Shown in pieces: positions 1 through 14,600 of a DNA stretch of 64,000 bases. Position numbers and translations under genes: made by a program. Positions within the stretch are counted from its first letter, which is position 1; each line of letters begins with the position of its first letter. The notes under the pieces are model-generated. The model made no database searches. It had not been told where the DNA came from and saw nothing but the letters and a program-made list of their open reading frames with translations. The DNA is from Strongylocentrotus purpuratus (lineage: Eukaryota > Echinodermata > Echinoidea > Camarodonta > Strongylocentrotidae). The stretch lies in contig NW_022145599.1 of NCBI RefSeq assembly GCF_000002235.5, positions 23,396,879-23,460,878 on the forward strand, given 5' to 3'.

Positions 1-30
1 ATGTACTGTGCCCACCACTTCCTCAGGGCT
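1..30 (-). CDS. IFT140: IFT140 coding exon 22, cut by the window edge
   Basis: After a TACAG acceptor the frame set by exon 21 gives [10 protein letters not shown], matching human KTLWRWWAQY. The exon continues to the left of the window. Confidence 0.85.
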
Positions 31-2567
31 CTGTATGGATGCAAACGTTACACAATGAATACCAATAGCAATGTTGAGGGGCTCCATGACACATGATTCA
101 GAGACAGTTGCTGTACAAAATATCCTACACTAACTGTCTTCCTATCTTCAACCCAAGACATTACATCATACCTCCCCTAACCCTAAACCCAACATTAAAC
201 CCTATTGCAACTCATACTTGAATGATATATCTTTGACAAAAGAAAGCCCGGAGCAATTCTTCATATTCAAATTGATGATTGTGTATGGGCTGTTATTCCC
301 CTCCTGAAAAAAAAATGAAAACAGGCAAGTGTGCATTCCGTTCTTGAACTCTCGGTCCAAAATTACAAAAACTACTGTACCAATCGAAAGTAATAATAAT
401 AATAATACAACATCTATAAAGCGCATAATAAACATAAGTTTCTCTATGCGCTGTACAAGGATAATGACGAGAAATATAATCACATAAAAGGAATCAACAC
501 AGAGAAAATTTACACATCTTATAACTACTAAAATGACTAACTTAAAGAGAAGGTTGAGTTCTGGGAAGAGGTGAACAATAATTTGTGAGCGTTACCATTC
601 TTATTATGCAAGTGTGGAAGAAAATCAGATAAGACATGTTCCCTGAAAAGCATGGCTCTTCAAATGCCTTCATATTCTAAATATGTCATGTAACATCGTT
701 AAAATCCAAGGACGGATTTTTACGCCACATGTTCATGTAGTCATATATACATCTTTCCGTGTACAGTGTTTGTAACTTTACCAAGACTTGGTCAAATTTC
801 TTATCATTTTGATGATTCCAGAACCTTGCAATACATACAAATTCTTATATGCTAGATGATCAACCTTTCTGGTCGATTCCACACCGTTTCTTTCACAATG
901 CAATCGCATGACCAGAACTCAACTTCATCTTCAACATAGTAAATAACATAATAACGAGATAGCTAACATGGCTCTTCACCAGAGCCCAGGCATTTTAGAT
1001 GGGTAATTGTGTAGGAGTTGGCATCCGGAATATACCAGATTTGAGCTACATACCTGTCTTTTGTCTTCATAATGTACGCCTCTAAGGCCTGTGGCTCATC
1101 AAACAGCATTCTGGGAACCTCAAAGCGATGGGTATCAGACTTCTCATAGCTGAGGAATAGGAAATAGTAACAGCATGTTTGAAAGAACTTTATTACATTT
1201 GATTAGGTCATATTTTAATGTACTAAAAGTACTTCAAACTTAATAAAACAAAAATATGAACCAAAGGATCTCAATACAGTACAGAATGAATGCCAATAAC
1301 ATTTTATATTTGTCAATCATTAGGCACCCCAAAAAATGTTTAGAAAAAATTCTACATATTTACAACTTCATTTAAAAAATTTCAGACGTACTTTGGAATA
1401 GCTCCATTGATGTCTCCCTTTGCTTCAAGATGCTTGGCATAGTGGTAGTAAGTGGTCCTCAAATGGATGCGATCATTCAGCTCAGCTGTCTCCATGGCCT
1501 AATCAATCAATATGACAATTTGATTAGTGAAAAGACATTTGCATGGATAACTTTCCAGTTTGTCGTGTACAAAGATATCCTTATTTTTATTTTACCCTAA
1601 GAGCTTGGGGCGTTACTCAAAGTATATCATGGATAGCATATTCTTATAGGTCCTCTAAAAAGAAAAGGCCCACCTGATTCATACATTTTGAAAAAAAATT
1701 ACATTTTAGTCATTCAGTAAGATAGAACAAATGGGAAAGATGTGTGGCATTCATTGCATTACAATGATATTACCTGATCAGCCACTTTGAAATTCCTATA
1801 CGCATAGTGATTACAATTTTCAAAAATTCATAACTTTTTTATTTTATGTCCAATTATATTCAAACTTTCATAAGTCTGCTTCTCTGATTTGTCTGGTTTC
1901 TATGAGAGTATATTTACTATTATGGTTTGTATTTTCCTTTAATCATTCAGGGTAATAGTAAATTTATGTAAAGATTAGATTAATCATTTAAAAAAAAACT
2001 GTACTGTGTGTGGAAAACTTTAGGGTGAAAATAGAGCCACTGGTAGGAGTGATTTCACATCATATATTGCAATTCTTTGGTTTAAACTTGAAAAATATCT
2101 TTCTTCTCAAACATAATTCTAAACTGTTACTGTGTCCTACCTTTCCCCACTGTCCACTAGCCTGATAGAATGCATTAAGAAGGTCGTAGCGTCCACAGTT
2201 CTTATACAGTCTCTCAGCATCCTCCTGAAAAATAATTAAACATAGGAAAATAAAATTTAGTCCCATAACTTGAATTGTAAGATGTTTATTTTGATCCTCA
2301 CTAGTAACAGATATAATAATAATAATAATAGTGGGTTCTTGTATAGCGCTCATGTTTCTACAGACTTTTTGTCTATGCAAATAGGAGAGTATTTATTTGT
2401 CATGGTTATCTCACATATATTGCTCATTGGTTTACATGTACTTAGGAGTGATTTCACATCAAGTAAATCACATGTCAAAAGGTACATCACATCTTATATA
2501 TTTACTTTACATCAAGAGAGAGTGAACATAATACATGAAATCAAATAATAAACCATTGCTTATGATC

Positions 2568-2603
<36 letters not shown>

Positions 2604-5600
2604 GAAGCCAAAACATTACTCACAAGTAGACCAAGCTGAACTGCAAGCATGGCCACCCTGGCATCTAGCTCAGGTTCATTCTCTGCCTCTCTGAGGGCTC
2701 GGGCACCCCTGGCATGGCCCATGTTACCAAGACACACTCGGGCCACGTCCAGCCGTCTGGTCTTCACGCACATCTTTGCCATGTTCTCCCATACAGATTC
2801 ACTGTGATATGAATCAATACAAAAATTATATATTTTGTCTGAACAAGCACTATTAAAACAGATACCATTTTTGAGATAGTAATACTGCTACTTGTTCAAT
2901 AGAATAGAAAGATAAAGAGAATCAAATGCTTAGGAAAGGTCCACAAAATCTCTGACTGCATGTTTATTATCATAAGTAATTAATCGTTCTGTCCTGAATT
3001 CATATTAATGCTGTTTTTGATGAATAGTTGTGTAAGATACTAATCTCTGTTTTGTGAGGACATTTTTTGTTTCAGTTGACGATCGGAGTATGACGTCAGA
3101 AGCGATATTTTTTTGGTTGAATTTTTGGTCTGCCGAGTGGGGGCGTAACAATTTAGCTGCAAATGATTCTCAATTTTGGGAAAAGTCATCCTTCTGATTG
3201 CGATCAATATTTAGTATTTCCAGACAAGCCCAATGTTGTGAGTATAATTTGAACATATGATGTTGATAATTGATAACTAGCCGTCAGTTTGAGTTGGGTG
3301 TTGGTTTTATACAGTTCATAGTTTTCAGATAATTGATGTATAAAATTTGTTATGAAAGTGATTCGTACGCACAGTAACTTTTATGATGCATTACACGTGC
3401 AGTTACATAATACGGTGCATGTGTGAGCGCTATGGGGATAGTCTGTTGTACAGACCGGGTTGTGTTATTTTAATATCATTTATATATAAGAGGCAGTTGT
3501 ATAAAGTGACAGAATGAAGATAAATTCTGGTAACTGTAGACATGTATATAAAGAGGAATTTAGGGTAATATGTGTAGAGCCAAAAGGGTTATTGTTTTAT
3601 CATGCACACAAATACAACAGTGAACTAAGGAAACTCAAGCAGCCATATTAGGGTATCATAAATGTATTATTCATTTATTATGATGCTAAGGAAATGGAAC
3701 ATAATCTTTAGGGCATTGATATTTCATTTTGGAACAGTATAATATGTAATTTCAGTAAACATGCATTAATCATACAACTAATTTGATGCAAGATTGTTTG
3801 TAAACAGTTTAAAATTGACATATTATGTATGATTGTTTAATTCTGATTAAATTTCAGGTTGAACCGCCTTTTGTGAACGGTATCGCATCATGCTTGAAAT
3901 TGTCGCTATTTATTGAAGTGCAGTCAGTCCGATTGGTTGGTTATACGCTACATTAAGTTCAACAACAGTGCTTTAAGTCAACATGAGCGATATGTCCCAT
4001 CAAGAGTCCGTCAAACCCGGGGATTCAGCAAGCCAGACTGGCAAGAGCAGCACAAGCAGTACCTCCAGAGCTAGAGTCAAAGCAATGGTGAAGAGAGCGG
4101 CCTTGGCAGCCCAGGCAGCAGCTCTCCATCAACAACAAGCTCTTGAACTGGAGGAGTTTAAGCTGAAGCAGAGAAGGAGTAAGCTTGAGCTACAGACAAG
4201 ACTCAGCATGGCAAAAGCTGAGGAAGAGGTTTTCTCCCAGTTGGTTCTAAATCTGAAGTGACCCTAATATAAGATATTAATTTGTTCTACGAAATTATAT
4301 AATCTATCTTTGAGAAACAGGGCAGGATCAATATTGGCCGATAGCTCGTAAAATCATGTGGATCACCTTTTTTATATACTGGAATTAATTCAGATATTTT
4401 TAATTTACTGGGTACATGGCAGCTAGTGCTTTAACAGATTGCAAATATGCAAAAAAACATTTTGATAATATAAGGTAAAGGAGTTTGGAGTAAAATCATC
4501 AAAACCACTGGAATTACTGCCTTATAGATTTTTACCTATGTTTATAAGTTGTTTTTTTTGTAACTGGTTTGAAAAAGAGGGAGTGTTTCAGTTGGCAAGG
4601 CATATAGGAGATGAAGACATAAGTGAAAGTCTGCTTGGTTACATACATCATTTGAACCAACAATCAATCAATAAAATTCTCTACTTAGTTTATATTTTTG
4701 ATCATAAATGTATAACAGTACCCTTAAAGTTAAGTGAAGTGGGTATATCTATATGTATATAAATATATATACCGGTATATACATAAGCACATTTTATTAG
4801 AGGCTTCCTCCATTGTAACCAACTATTGAGTTGTAGCCGAGATTAAAGACAAATTTGTTTCTTACACCATCGTTGATGTAGACATTTTGTGTCAAACCAC
4901 TAATGGAAGGGTATCTGTAATATCACCTCTTGATGAGTTTGATGGCTTTGAAGGCTTCATCCATATTCCCAATGGTCAGGTAGTAGCTAAAGTTCATCAT
5001 TGCATCCCTGGCGCTCTTATCTGCATCCTCCAGGCCAGCAAAGTTCCTCATCACCTGCCTAGCAACCAGCGAAGATGAGGAGATTGGTCCCGGGTCATCC
5101 ATCTTCTCCCCAGGCTACAATGAAGACAGAGTCGATAATAACAAGTAAGTACAGCCCCTTTCAAAACATGTAGGAAACTCTATGCTGTGTTTAGTAGAAA
5201 TTTAAGTGAACTAAGCCAGTACTGTTCAGGATTTCACCAGGCTGGAAAAAAGATGGGAGTAGATTATCAAATCTCAAGGTATTGCTGGATAATTCCACTG
5301 CAGCCATTTTGCCAATGTAAACTCAAAATAAAGCAGAAGCTTTATAGCTCTACTCTATATGGTTGAAGAGTTAAAGGGTATGAACTATATAATTGATGAA
5401 ATAAAAACCTGTGCACAGAGGCGAACGTGGGCTCCGTGTAGGAGTGGCGGATGCATCGATTAGTCAACTCCTAAGTCACTTTTAGTTTTACCTCCATTCA
5501 GAGGGAGTATTTAACAGTGTGCACTTTCTCTTTTAAGAAGTACATGTAATACTGTATGCTCATATATGTACATGGAACCTAAGACATTTGGAGCACATTG

Positions 5601-8600
5601 TGACATGTATTTAGAAAAACACAATTATGACACAAATTCTATAAAAAAACAACTTACTTCATAAATGTACATGGACTTATTCCCAATAGACAGCAATGGG
5701 GAATACAACTGTAGCAACACCATGAAATCAATAAGCTTTACTGTACACACTTTATTTTTATTATTATAGGAATGACTATGTACACAAGATGGGAAGTACA
5801 TGTATAGTTGTATATACCAGTAGTGAATTGCTGGGCCACAGACTTGCCAAAAATCTATATTACATGTGTAGGTACATGTTCAATGTACAATACCTCATAA
5901 CTAGTGACTTTTAATACAAATATCAATTTCTACACTTACACATGGGGAATGTAGCTAGGGAACAACAAAAGCTTTTTGTCACTTGACACATGTAGTACAT
6001 CAATTTCTACCCAAAGACTTTTGAAGTGACAACAATGTCTCGAGCTTGGAAAAACAACATCAATTTCTGCCATACCAATCTACAGATATATCAATATTAT
6101 AGCACTCACATTATTTGTAGAGCAAATCAAAAGATTTTAAAAGCCTTCTTTTGTGTTGACAGGCATTATTTGCTCAGAGGTGCATGTTGGGATCTATCTT
6201 GATGGCACCGGTAATGATTGAGGACGGAAATGATAGAGCTATCAGCTATCATTTTCTGAACAAAAAGCATGATATTTTTCTCTTTAAATAATAATAATAA
6301 TAATAATAGCTAGTTCTTATAAAGTGCTTTTCAGGACCGAATGCCCTCTCAAAGCGCTTTACAGATATATCTATATAGGAAGATTTAAAGCAGTCCAGAG
6401 TAAAAGCCCAGGAACATATCAAAATTATGTTAGCAAAATGACCACAAAATGAAATCTCCACATATCAAGTAAACAAAAACTTGTTAAGGTAATTCTATCT
6501 AACATTTAGAATGAAGAATGAAAGAGTTGGAAGTGTGCATAAATCTATTTAGAAGATTTTAAAAATCATATTGGAAGGCTTTAAGTATCATTTAGTATGT
6601 TTTTTTAATTTTTATTGTAGCTTTAATAATGCAACTACAATCACATGTCATGTTGACAAGATATCCATCAAAAGACTGATAGTTATTGCATGGTTATCAG
6701 AGAAATATGCTGAAATATCTCAATGTTTAACATTTTGGTGCCTGATTCGGAATTACACAGAGACAGAAAAAAATTGGGCAATTGCCATCTGGCTTGTTCC
6801 TGAAATGTCAAGTAATATACAACTGACATCTAACTAAAGGGGGAGATATATTATTTTACATTAGATAGCTTAGATAGATACCGAGATGTGATTGGTGGAG
6901 AGCTCGTCACATGATATCAATTGCGAGGATCCAAATTGTTATATTTTCCTAGCCGGTTATATTTTACCAGCTGGTGAAATGAATATATTTTTAATCAATG
7001 CATGTCACCCTCTTGAGGACTGTATGTCAACAATTACACCCCCATTACACAATTACCAAGGGTCATTTTTTGTTTTCAATATTTTTCTTTTATCCCTTGA
7101 AATTATTTTGTCCACATTTTTTTCTTCCCCCAATAAATGCCTTTTTCGGCAAGAATTTTTTTCTTCTTCTCCCTTGAAATTATTTTTCAAATGTATTTTT
7201 TAATAAGCATTTTTTTTATTTCTTGAATTATCTCGAAATATTATTTTTCAGCCAAATTTTTTTTTTTTGCACTTCTTTTTCTAAAATTTTCATTGTCACC
7301 GAAAAAAAAAAAATGAAAACAATTTCGGGCAAAAAAAAAAGATGGACCCCCCCCAAAAAAAAACCCAAGGCTGTCTAATATAACAGTTATTGACTGGCAG
7401 GGGGTATATAAATTCTTTGGACCTAAAAGGAGTTATATTTTCCCTCGTGACCATATTTTCCCTAAGCGTTGCGCGCTTTGGGAAAATATAACCACTTGGG
7501 AAATATAACTCCCTTCAGCAGTCCAAATAATGTTATATTACACCCCCTGCCAGTAAATAACTGTATAATATTCCACATACAAAGAATCTTGCGCTACGAT
7601 TGGTCAAAAGTAAATCACGTGATGAAAGATAGTTCACCCATCATTGATGGGGGAAGAAAAGTTCGCTGCACTGTGTAGATAGTAGTACTATCTACACAGT
7701 ACAACACACTTTTACTGAAGATAAAAGTACTCTCTACACAGTGCAACCAACACATTTCCTTCTATACGTTGCGCATACGTACGTAAAGTACTGCATACAT
7801 TGTACGTATCGTACACCGTTTGCTAGCTGTTAATTGATGATTTGTTGCTCTAAAATGATGGAAGGATTGAAATGTTTCTGATGTAGAATATAAAGCAAAT
7901 AATCACCTTTTGGTTTCAGGCGATGGCAAACTATCACTTCCTCGGCGATCAGAATGTATACGCTATCTTTCTTCAGCTTTGCTTTGGAAAGATAGCTACA
8001 TCCTGATCGCCTCGGAAGTGATAGTTTGTCCCATCACCTTCACCAACGGGAATTTTTTGCTTACTACCGGTATACTTTCTCGAAAGCAGTGCTAAGCATG
8101 GCAACTAATACATAAGCACAGTATTTTTTTTTTATAAAGTTGCAGCAAATTGATCAGTGCTATTAGGATAAATCAATTTGAAAACATACACATTATCAAA
8201 TTCCTTTGTTTGAAAAAGAGCAACAATTATTTAACTTTAATTGGGATCTGGGGAACAGAAAAATGAGAAAGAAACCAGTAAAGTAAGGTATTAGAAATAA
8301 AGAGAGATTATTATTTAGTACAGTTATTCACATGTGATTAAAAAGTTAAAAAATTACAGGCAGTTTAATGTCAAGAAACGTGTCAAATGTTATTGTAAAG
8401 TAATAGCAATGAGACTTTGCACTGAACATAAGATAATTGTAGGTATGATAAAAATGTAGGTAGGAAAGAATAAAATTGCAAAATGCAAGAAAGTTTGAGG
8501 AAAAATGTTGAGTGCATATAAAAGGTTTAGGGTATTAAAATTCAATGAATTATATTCCCTTTGACAAGATATTGTTGAGCATGATTTTATCTACATTGTG

Positions 8601-11600
8601 CATGAACTGGTACAGTACAACACTGTTTGAACATTTTAGACATCTAATTCTGTGGAACAAAATATGACATGTGGGGGTTATGGATAAAACACACACAAGA
8701 AAGTGAACTACTTACTAATACTCCTTTCTTTGCTTTCCCTTCCCCAGCCTTCAATAGGCATGAATCAAATACAAAGTCAAATAAAGGTCAAATCCAAATC
8801 CAACACAATGGCAGAATAAAACAAAGGTCGAATCCAAAGCATATCCAAGTACAGTACAATAATGGTGGGATCCAAATCCAAAGTGAACTTTTAAAAAAGT
8901 ATGTGATTTCAAGGTTAAGTCTCGCTACAAATAGGATGTTAGGTATGGACTATTTCAGTGTTGTAGGTGGCAAATCTTTATCAAATATCATATACTACAG
9001 GTTTGCCCTGAAACATAAACAATGACATACTGGCCTATAATATTATGGTAGTGAATACATTTGTGATCTTGGATTGCTGTAATAGGCACTGTCAATATAA
9101 CTCATTGCCTATGTTAATCATTGTCACTGGCATAATTGGTATTGTCCTTGCCCTTGTCATTGATATTGTCCTTGCCCTTGTCATTGGTATTGTCCTTGCC
9201 CTTGTCATTGATATTGTCCTTGCCCTTGTCATTGGTATTGTCCTTGCCCTTGTCATTGGTATTGTCCTTGCCCTTGTCATTGGTATTGTCCTTGCCCTTG
9301 TCATTGGTATTGTCCTTACCCTTGTCATTGGTATTGTCCTGGCCCTTGTCATTGGTATTGTCCTTGCCCTTGTCATTGGTATTGTCCTTGCCCTTGTCAT
9401 TGATATTGTCCTTGCCCTTGTCTTTGGTATTGTCCTTGCCCTTGTCATTGATATTGTCCTTGCCCTTGTCATTGGTATTGTCCTTGCCATTGTCATTGGT
9501 ATTGTCCTTGCCCTTGTCATTGGTATTGTCCTGGCCCTTGTCATTGGTATTGTCCTTGCCCTTGTCATTGGTATTGTCCTGTCCCTTGTCATTGGTATTG
9601 TCCTGGTACCTTGTCATTGGTATTGTCCTTGCCCTTGTCATTGGTATTGTCCTTGCCCTTGTCATTGGTATTGTCCTGGCCCTTGTCATTGGTATTGTCC
9701 TTGCCCTTGTCATTGGTATTGTCCTGGCCCTTGTCATTGGTATTGTCCTGGTACCTTGTCATTGGTATGGTCTTTGCCCTACTCACTGTCATTATCACTG
9801 TTCTTGTCCTTGGCCTTGTCAATGTCATTGGTATGGTATTTGCCCTACTCACTGTCATTCTCACTGTTCTTGTCCTTGGCCTTGTCAATGTCATTGGTAT
9901 GGTCTTTGCCCTACTCACTGTCATTCTCACTGTTCTTGTCCTTGGCCTTGTTAATGTCATTGGTATGGCCTTTGCCCTACTCACTGTCATTCTCACTGTT
10001 CTTGTCCTTGGCCTTGTCAATGTCATTGGTATGGTATTTGACCTACTCACTGTCATTCTCACTGTTCTTGTCCTTGGCCTTGTCAATGTCATTGGTATGG
10101 TCTTTGCCCTACTCACTGTCATTCTCACTGTTCTTGTCCTTGGCCTTGTCAATGTCATTGGTATGGCCTTTGCCCTACTCACTGTCATTCTCACTGTTCT
10201 TGTCCTTGGCCTTGTCAATGTCATTGGTATGGCCTTTGCCCTACTCACTGTCATTCTCACTGTTCTTGTCCTTGGCCTTGTCAATGTCATTGGTATGGCC
10301 TTTGCCCTACTCACTGTCATTCTCACTGTTCTTGTCCTTGACCTTGTCAATGTCACTGTTGATGGCATTTTGCCAGTCCAAATGTATTGTATATCCTACC
10401 TTGCTACTGTCCTTGTTATTGTCCTTGTTATTGTCTTTTCCACTTGAGAAGAACTCTAAAAGAAATCCCCCCCTGGAGAGAGGACCCTCATCGACTTCAT
10501 AAAGTAGAAGTAGAAATATATGCAAAACATCTTGGTTCTACCAAAACCAAAATCCCATTCCCTACACATCATGTCCGACCATCTTCCTTTCTGCCATTAT
10601 TATTATTATTTTTTTAAATCTACGTTTGAGGAACCTAAAGCTTTAGAAGACATACCGACTAGAGGTGAAGAGAAAGCTTACCTTCTTGATGAAGTAGAAG
10701 TAGGGTACTTCTACACCCAGTAAGGTACCTTGGATGTGCCCAAAGCTATCCTGGAGAACCACACCATGCTCCAAGGTTGTGAAGAGAGATACCACCATCA
10801 TCTCAGGCTATGGACAAACAACAAGATCAACTCAATTTTAATTGATAGTATAGTGTAACTGAACGACCATCACTCTTATGTAGAGGTGTCATGCCTTTTT
10901 CCAACTAAAGACTAACATACATAACATTTTAAAGCGTAATAACTACCAATCACCTAAACTTACAAATCTCTTCCATGTTAATTGATAGTGTAATTATAAT
11001 TTCAATGTATCTTTATAGAAGTAAGAAGTTTATAGAAGTTTTTTGGGTGGTTGGTACATTTTGATATGTATCTTATTTTTCATGTAACTACCGGTATTCA
11101 TAACCTCAATATCAAAACAAATTCAACTGCAACCCACTTTCTGCTCAAGAAGTCAAATCTGGTCATTGTATACATGAATAATATTGGAATGGATTTGTTT
11201 TGATTGACTGGGTTTTGTATCTTCATTCTGTAAATACATTTCCGTCATCATAGACAATGATATGTGGTTTCAAAATTACACAAAGAAAATAGAAATCTGT
11301 GATAGCATGGTCTATACAAAATATATGGTGAATGGCTACAGCCAGAGATGCCACTGAGAATCATACACCTTTCCTCAACTTTATAGCGAAGCAAGCATAG
11401 CAAGGGTAGCGCACAACGGCTGGGGGTCTAGGGGTTTTGTGCTTCCATAGTTTGAAAAAAAAAACAAGTTGCAAAACGTGCAATGCATGTACGTAAACAT
11501 GCTTTTCACTCATATCCTGCCAATTCCAGGTTGTTTTTATTTTACTGGTTCAAACAATTAAATCAATCTGCTGCAGGATAAACAATCCAGAATGAATTAT

Positions 11601-14600
11601 AGCCATGTTCTCTCGACATACGATGCCCATACCAGAGCTCAAGATTTAAAAGCTTTAACCAACTGCAGTGCATATCTCTAATGTACAAACTATAATTATG
11701 TATTATTCTATTCATAAGACAGGTCTACAATATGAATATAATGTCAAAAAATGTACTACAAACCCGATCAAAAAGCAAAGAGTCGCACAATCATGGAGAC
11801 TGCCATTTGCTTTTTGGGATGGCCTCACATCGTGCAGTGCGCACAGCCAAATATTAGTATTATCACAATGCGTCTCAGTGTGCACATCATCACCAAACTA
11901 TGTGCATCACAAGACGTCTGAACCCAAACTTTGAACACATTAAGATGTGTGGATCAAGAGCGCTGCGCAACTTGCATACTGTTTTACAAAATTTGCATAG
12001 CTTGGTGCAATGGAAAAATTAAAGTATGAACATGTGACTTGAATAAAGGTTAGCTATTAGCTACATTCTAGAGCCCATCTCAAAATATAGAATATCATGT
12101 ATAATAATATGTGAGGCCTTTCCTCACATTCATTATACAGGTGGCATTTTAAAGGGACTTGGTAACATTGTTCAGATGAGAGAAAATAGTGCTAAGGTAG
12201 TGACTTCAATGCTAGATGTACAATCAAAGATAATCTGAAAGTTTGAGTGAAAATGGACCATTATTGATGATAAAAATTGGGAAACACTGATCTGATCAAT
12301 TCCTTAATTCTCCCAACTATACTATTACAATTTAGGTAAATGTAAATCGTCACAAAGCAATAAATTGGCTCTATATACCATTCCAGACATTTAAGTGTTG
12401 ACAGTTTTTTTAAAGCCCGTCTTCTATCTGATTTCAAGAAAAAACGGTTGGGAAAATTAAAAAATAGTTGGGAGAATTTACTGTTAATCACTGTTAGAGG
12501 GTGTTGCATAGTGACGCCTTCAAAGAAAACCATAAATATCTTTGTGGTTTGAGAATTTTCTCAGGATTTTTTGCCTGTTAGAGAGTAGGTACAGTAGAAG
12601 GAATATAATAAGTAACATTTCATAAAAAATTTGCACAGTTTTTTCATCAGCCTTCAACAATGTCACCGAGTCACTTTGCTAAAAGAGGCTGTTATGACAG
12701 GTTTGACGGCATGTAGCTTTGCAGCTCTCCTACCTGTGTATTGACTATGGTGCTAAGAAGGGAAGCTGCCTTCCTAGGGGTAGTACTGGTCTCCTCATTT
12801 TGGGACAGCTTAGCCTCGCATACCAAGAGCTTGGGTTCGTGGGCATCCCAGAAGATATTGGTGGGGTAACGGCCTGCTACGTCCTGGGCGGCTTCCTCAC
12901 GACCCCTAAGGAGATTGATCATAAGAAAAGTGTGAATATATATCTAGAAACTAGGGGTATCATGGGTCATGAAATTGCAGACACACCGGTATCATTATAG
13001 GGGCACCAGTCTTACTAGGTGGATGAAATGCAAATTAACAAGGCTATTGATTATTATGAGGAGGGTGTGGGACAGAGTTCTACCCTTCACTAACAATCCC
13101 TTTTTCCATTCTATATTTCACTGGAAAGAGGGGGGGGGGGGGGTGGGGGGAGAGAGTGGGGGGTCAGGTCAGGTTGGTGTTAGGCTCTAGGGTCAATGTA
13201 AAGGTAACTTGTGTGGTGGGGTATTCTGCAAAGTTTCCCAAGTCGAGTTACCTTTCTGCATCGGTGATGTCATCATCCTTGCTAAGAGGCTCATCCTCCT
13301 GGTCACCATGACCTGTCTTGAGGTCAAAGAAACCCAAGGTGTCCAGATCAGGGTCCCACACATAGAGTTTGGGGTCAGTGGTGCCATCACTCTGTGTAAA
13401 CAAAATGCAGATAAGTTTTGCTAGAGTGATACAAGTAAAGAGCTCCTTACAGTTAAGACTGCACACAATAATATATCACTAAAATGAAGAAGTATCAAGT
13501 TAAAGTTATCTCTATAAAAAAAAATGTCTTGCACACAGTTTAAAGGTACATGTAGAGACATCACAAAATTGGTATCCACTGGTCCACAACATACTTGGTG
13601 CTCAAATATCAAGTGAAGATTATTTCAGAAAAAAGATACTAAGGTAAATTATCTGCTGCCAAGGTTTATCAATCTATCAATGCAGAATCGTAGTAATTTT
13701 GTTTGTCCTTTCTGTAGTACTGTAGGCTTGGTATGATGTAAAGAGTGTTATGCAGTAGGAAATTCCTTTTGGGGGATAGTAAACAAATATACCATGCACT
13801 GAGAGGCTCTAGTTGAAATTATGGATCGAGGTAGCAGGAATAGCACTATTTTCAGAGGGGCGTAGCCCCCAAAAAATAGTGTTATTTCTGTCGCCAAGGA
13901 ATCCAGAATTTGAACTAGTGGCTTGAAATAGTGCATGATATATTTGTTTTATATTTTTCAAACCAATCTTCATAAAAATAATAATAATAATAATTATGTT
14001 AACTGTCACTGAAGTAGTGTATATTGCAGGTGCTCTGGCTGGTGAGAGCAGCGCAGATGGACATACCACGACCGCGACCGATAGTACATTGATCTTGATC
14101 AATCGCATATATATGATGTCATCCATGGTATAGTGCTATGGTATAGTTTGCACTATACCATGGATGACATCACGGTTACATCATAGCAATGTTATGTTGG
14201 GTCACATGATGCTCTGTTGACCAATCACTTAACAGGATTTCATTGATCAAAAATATGAATTCTTCTAGATAAACTCACAGTACAGAATGTCATATATTGG
14301 AATAATTCATACCTTGGAGATGATGATGGCCAGCTTTGTACTGTTACAGTTAGCCTTAGCCATGAGAATGCTTCCCATGCCTGGTATAACATCCATCAAG
14401 TTCTTCGGAGCATTGTGAGGCTTAGCCTCTCTGGTGAACAAGATAAGATTATAGTACAATGATGTCAAACCATATGTCCACATACTTAAAGAAAGATCAT
14501 GGTTAATGCATATGTACCTCACTTTGTAGATATCCATGAATGAAAGAGTAGAATTTATCTCCTCACTGTTTTAATTCTTGAATATCTTCTGTTTTTTAAA

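Noticed and set aside
172..203. Telomere-like CCCTAACCCTAAACCC
   Set aside because: Only about two units inside an intron.
9045..10502. 485-codon open frame and its overlapping partners on both strands
   Set aside because: Entirely minisatellite with units divisible by three; hydrophobic or KGKDNT repeats with no domain.
10307..10525. Additional IFT140 exon between exons 16 and 17
   Set aside because: Exons 16 and 17 already join in phase and match human across the junction; this frame shows no similarity.
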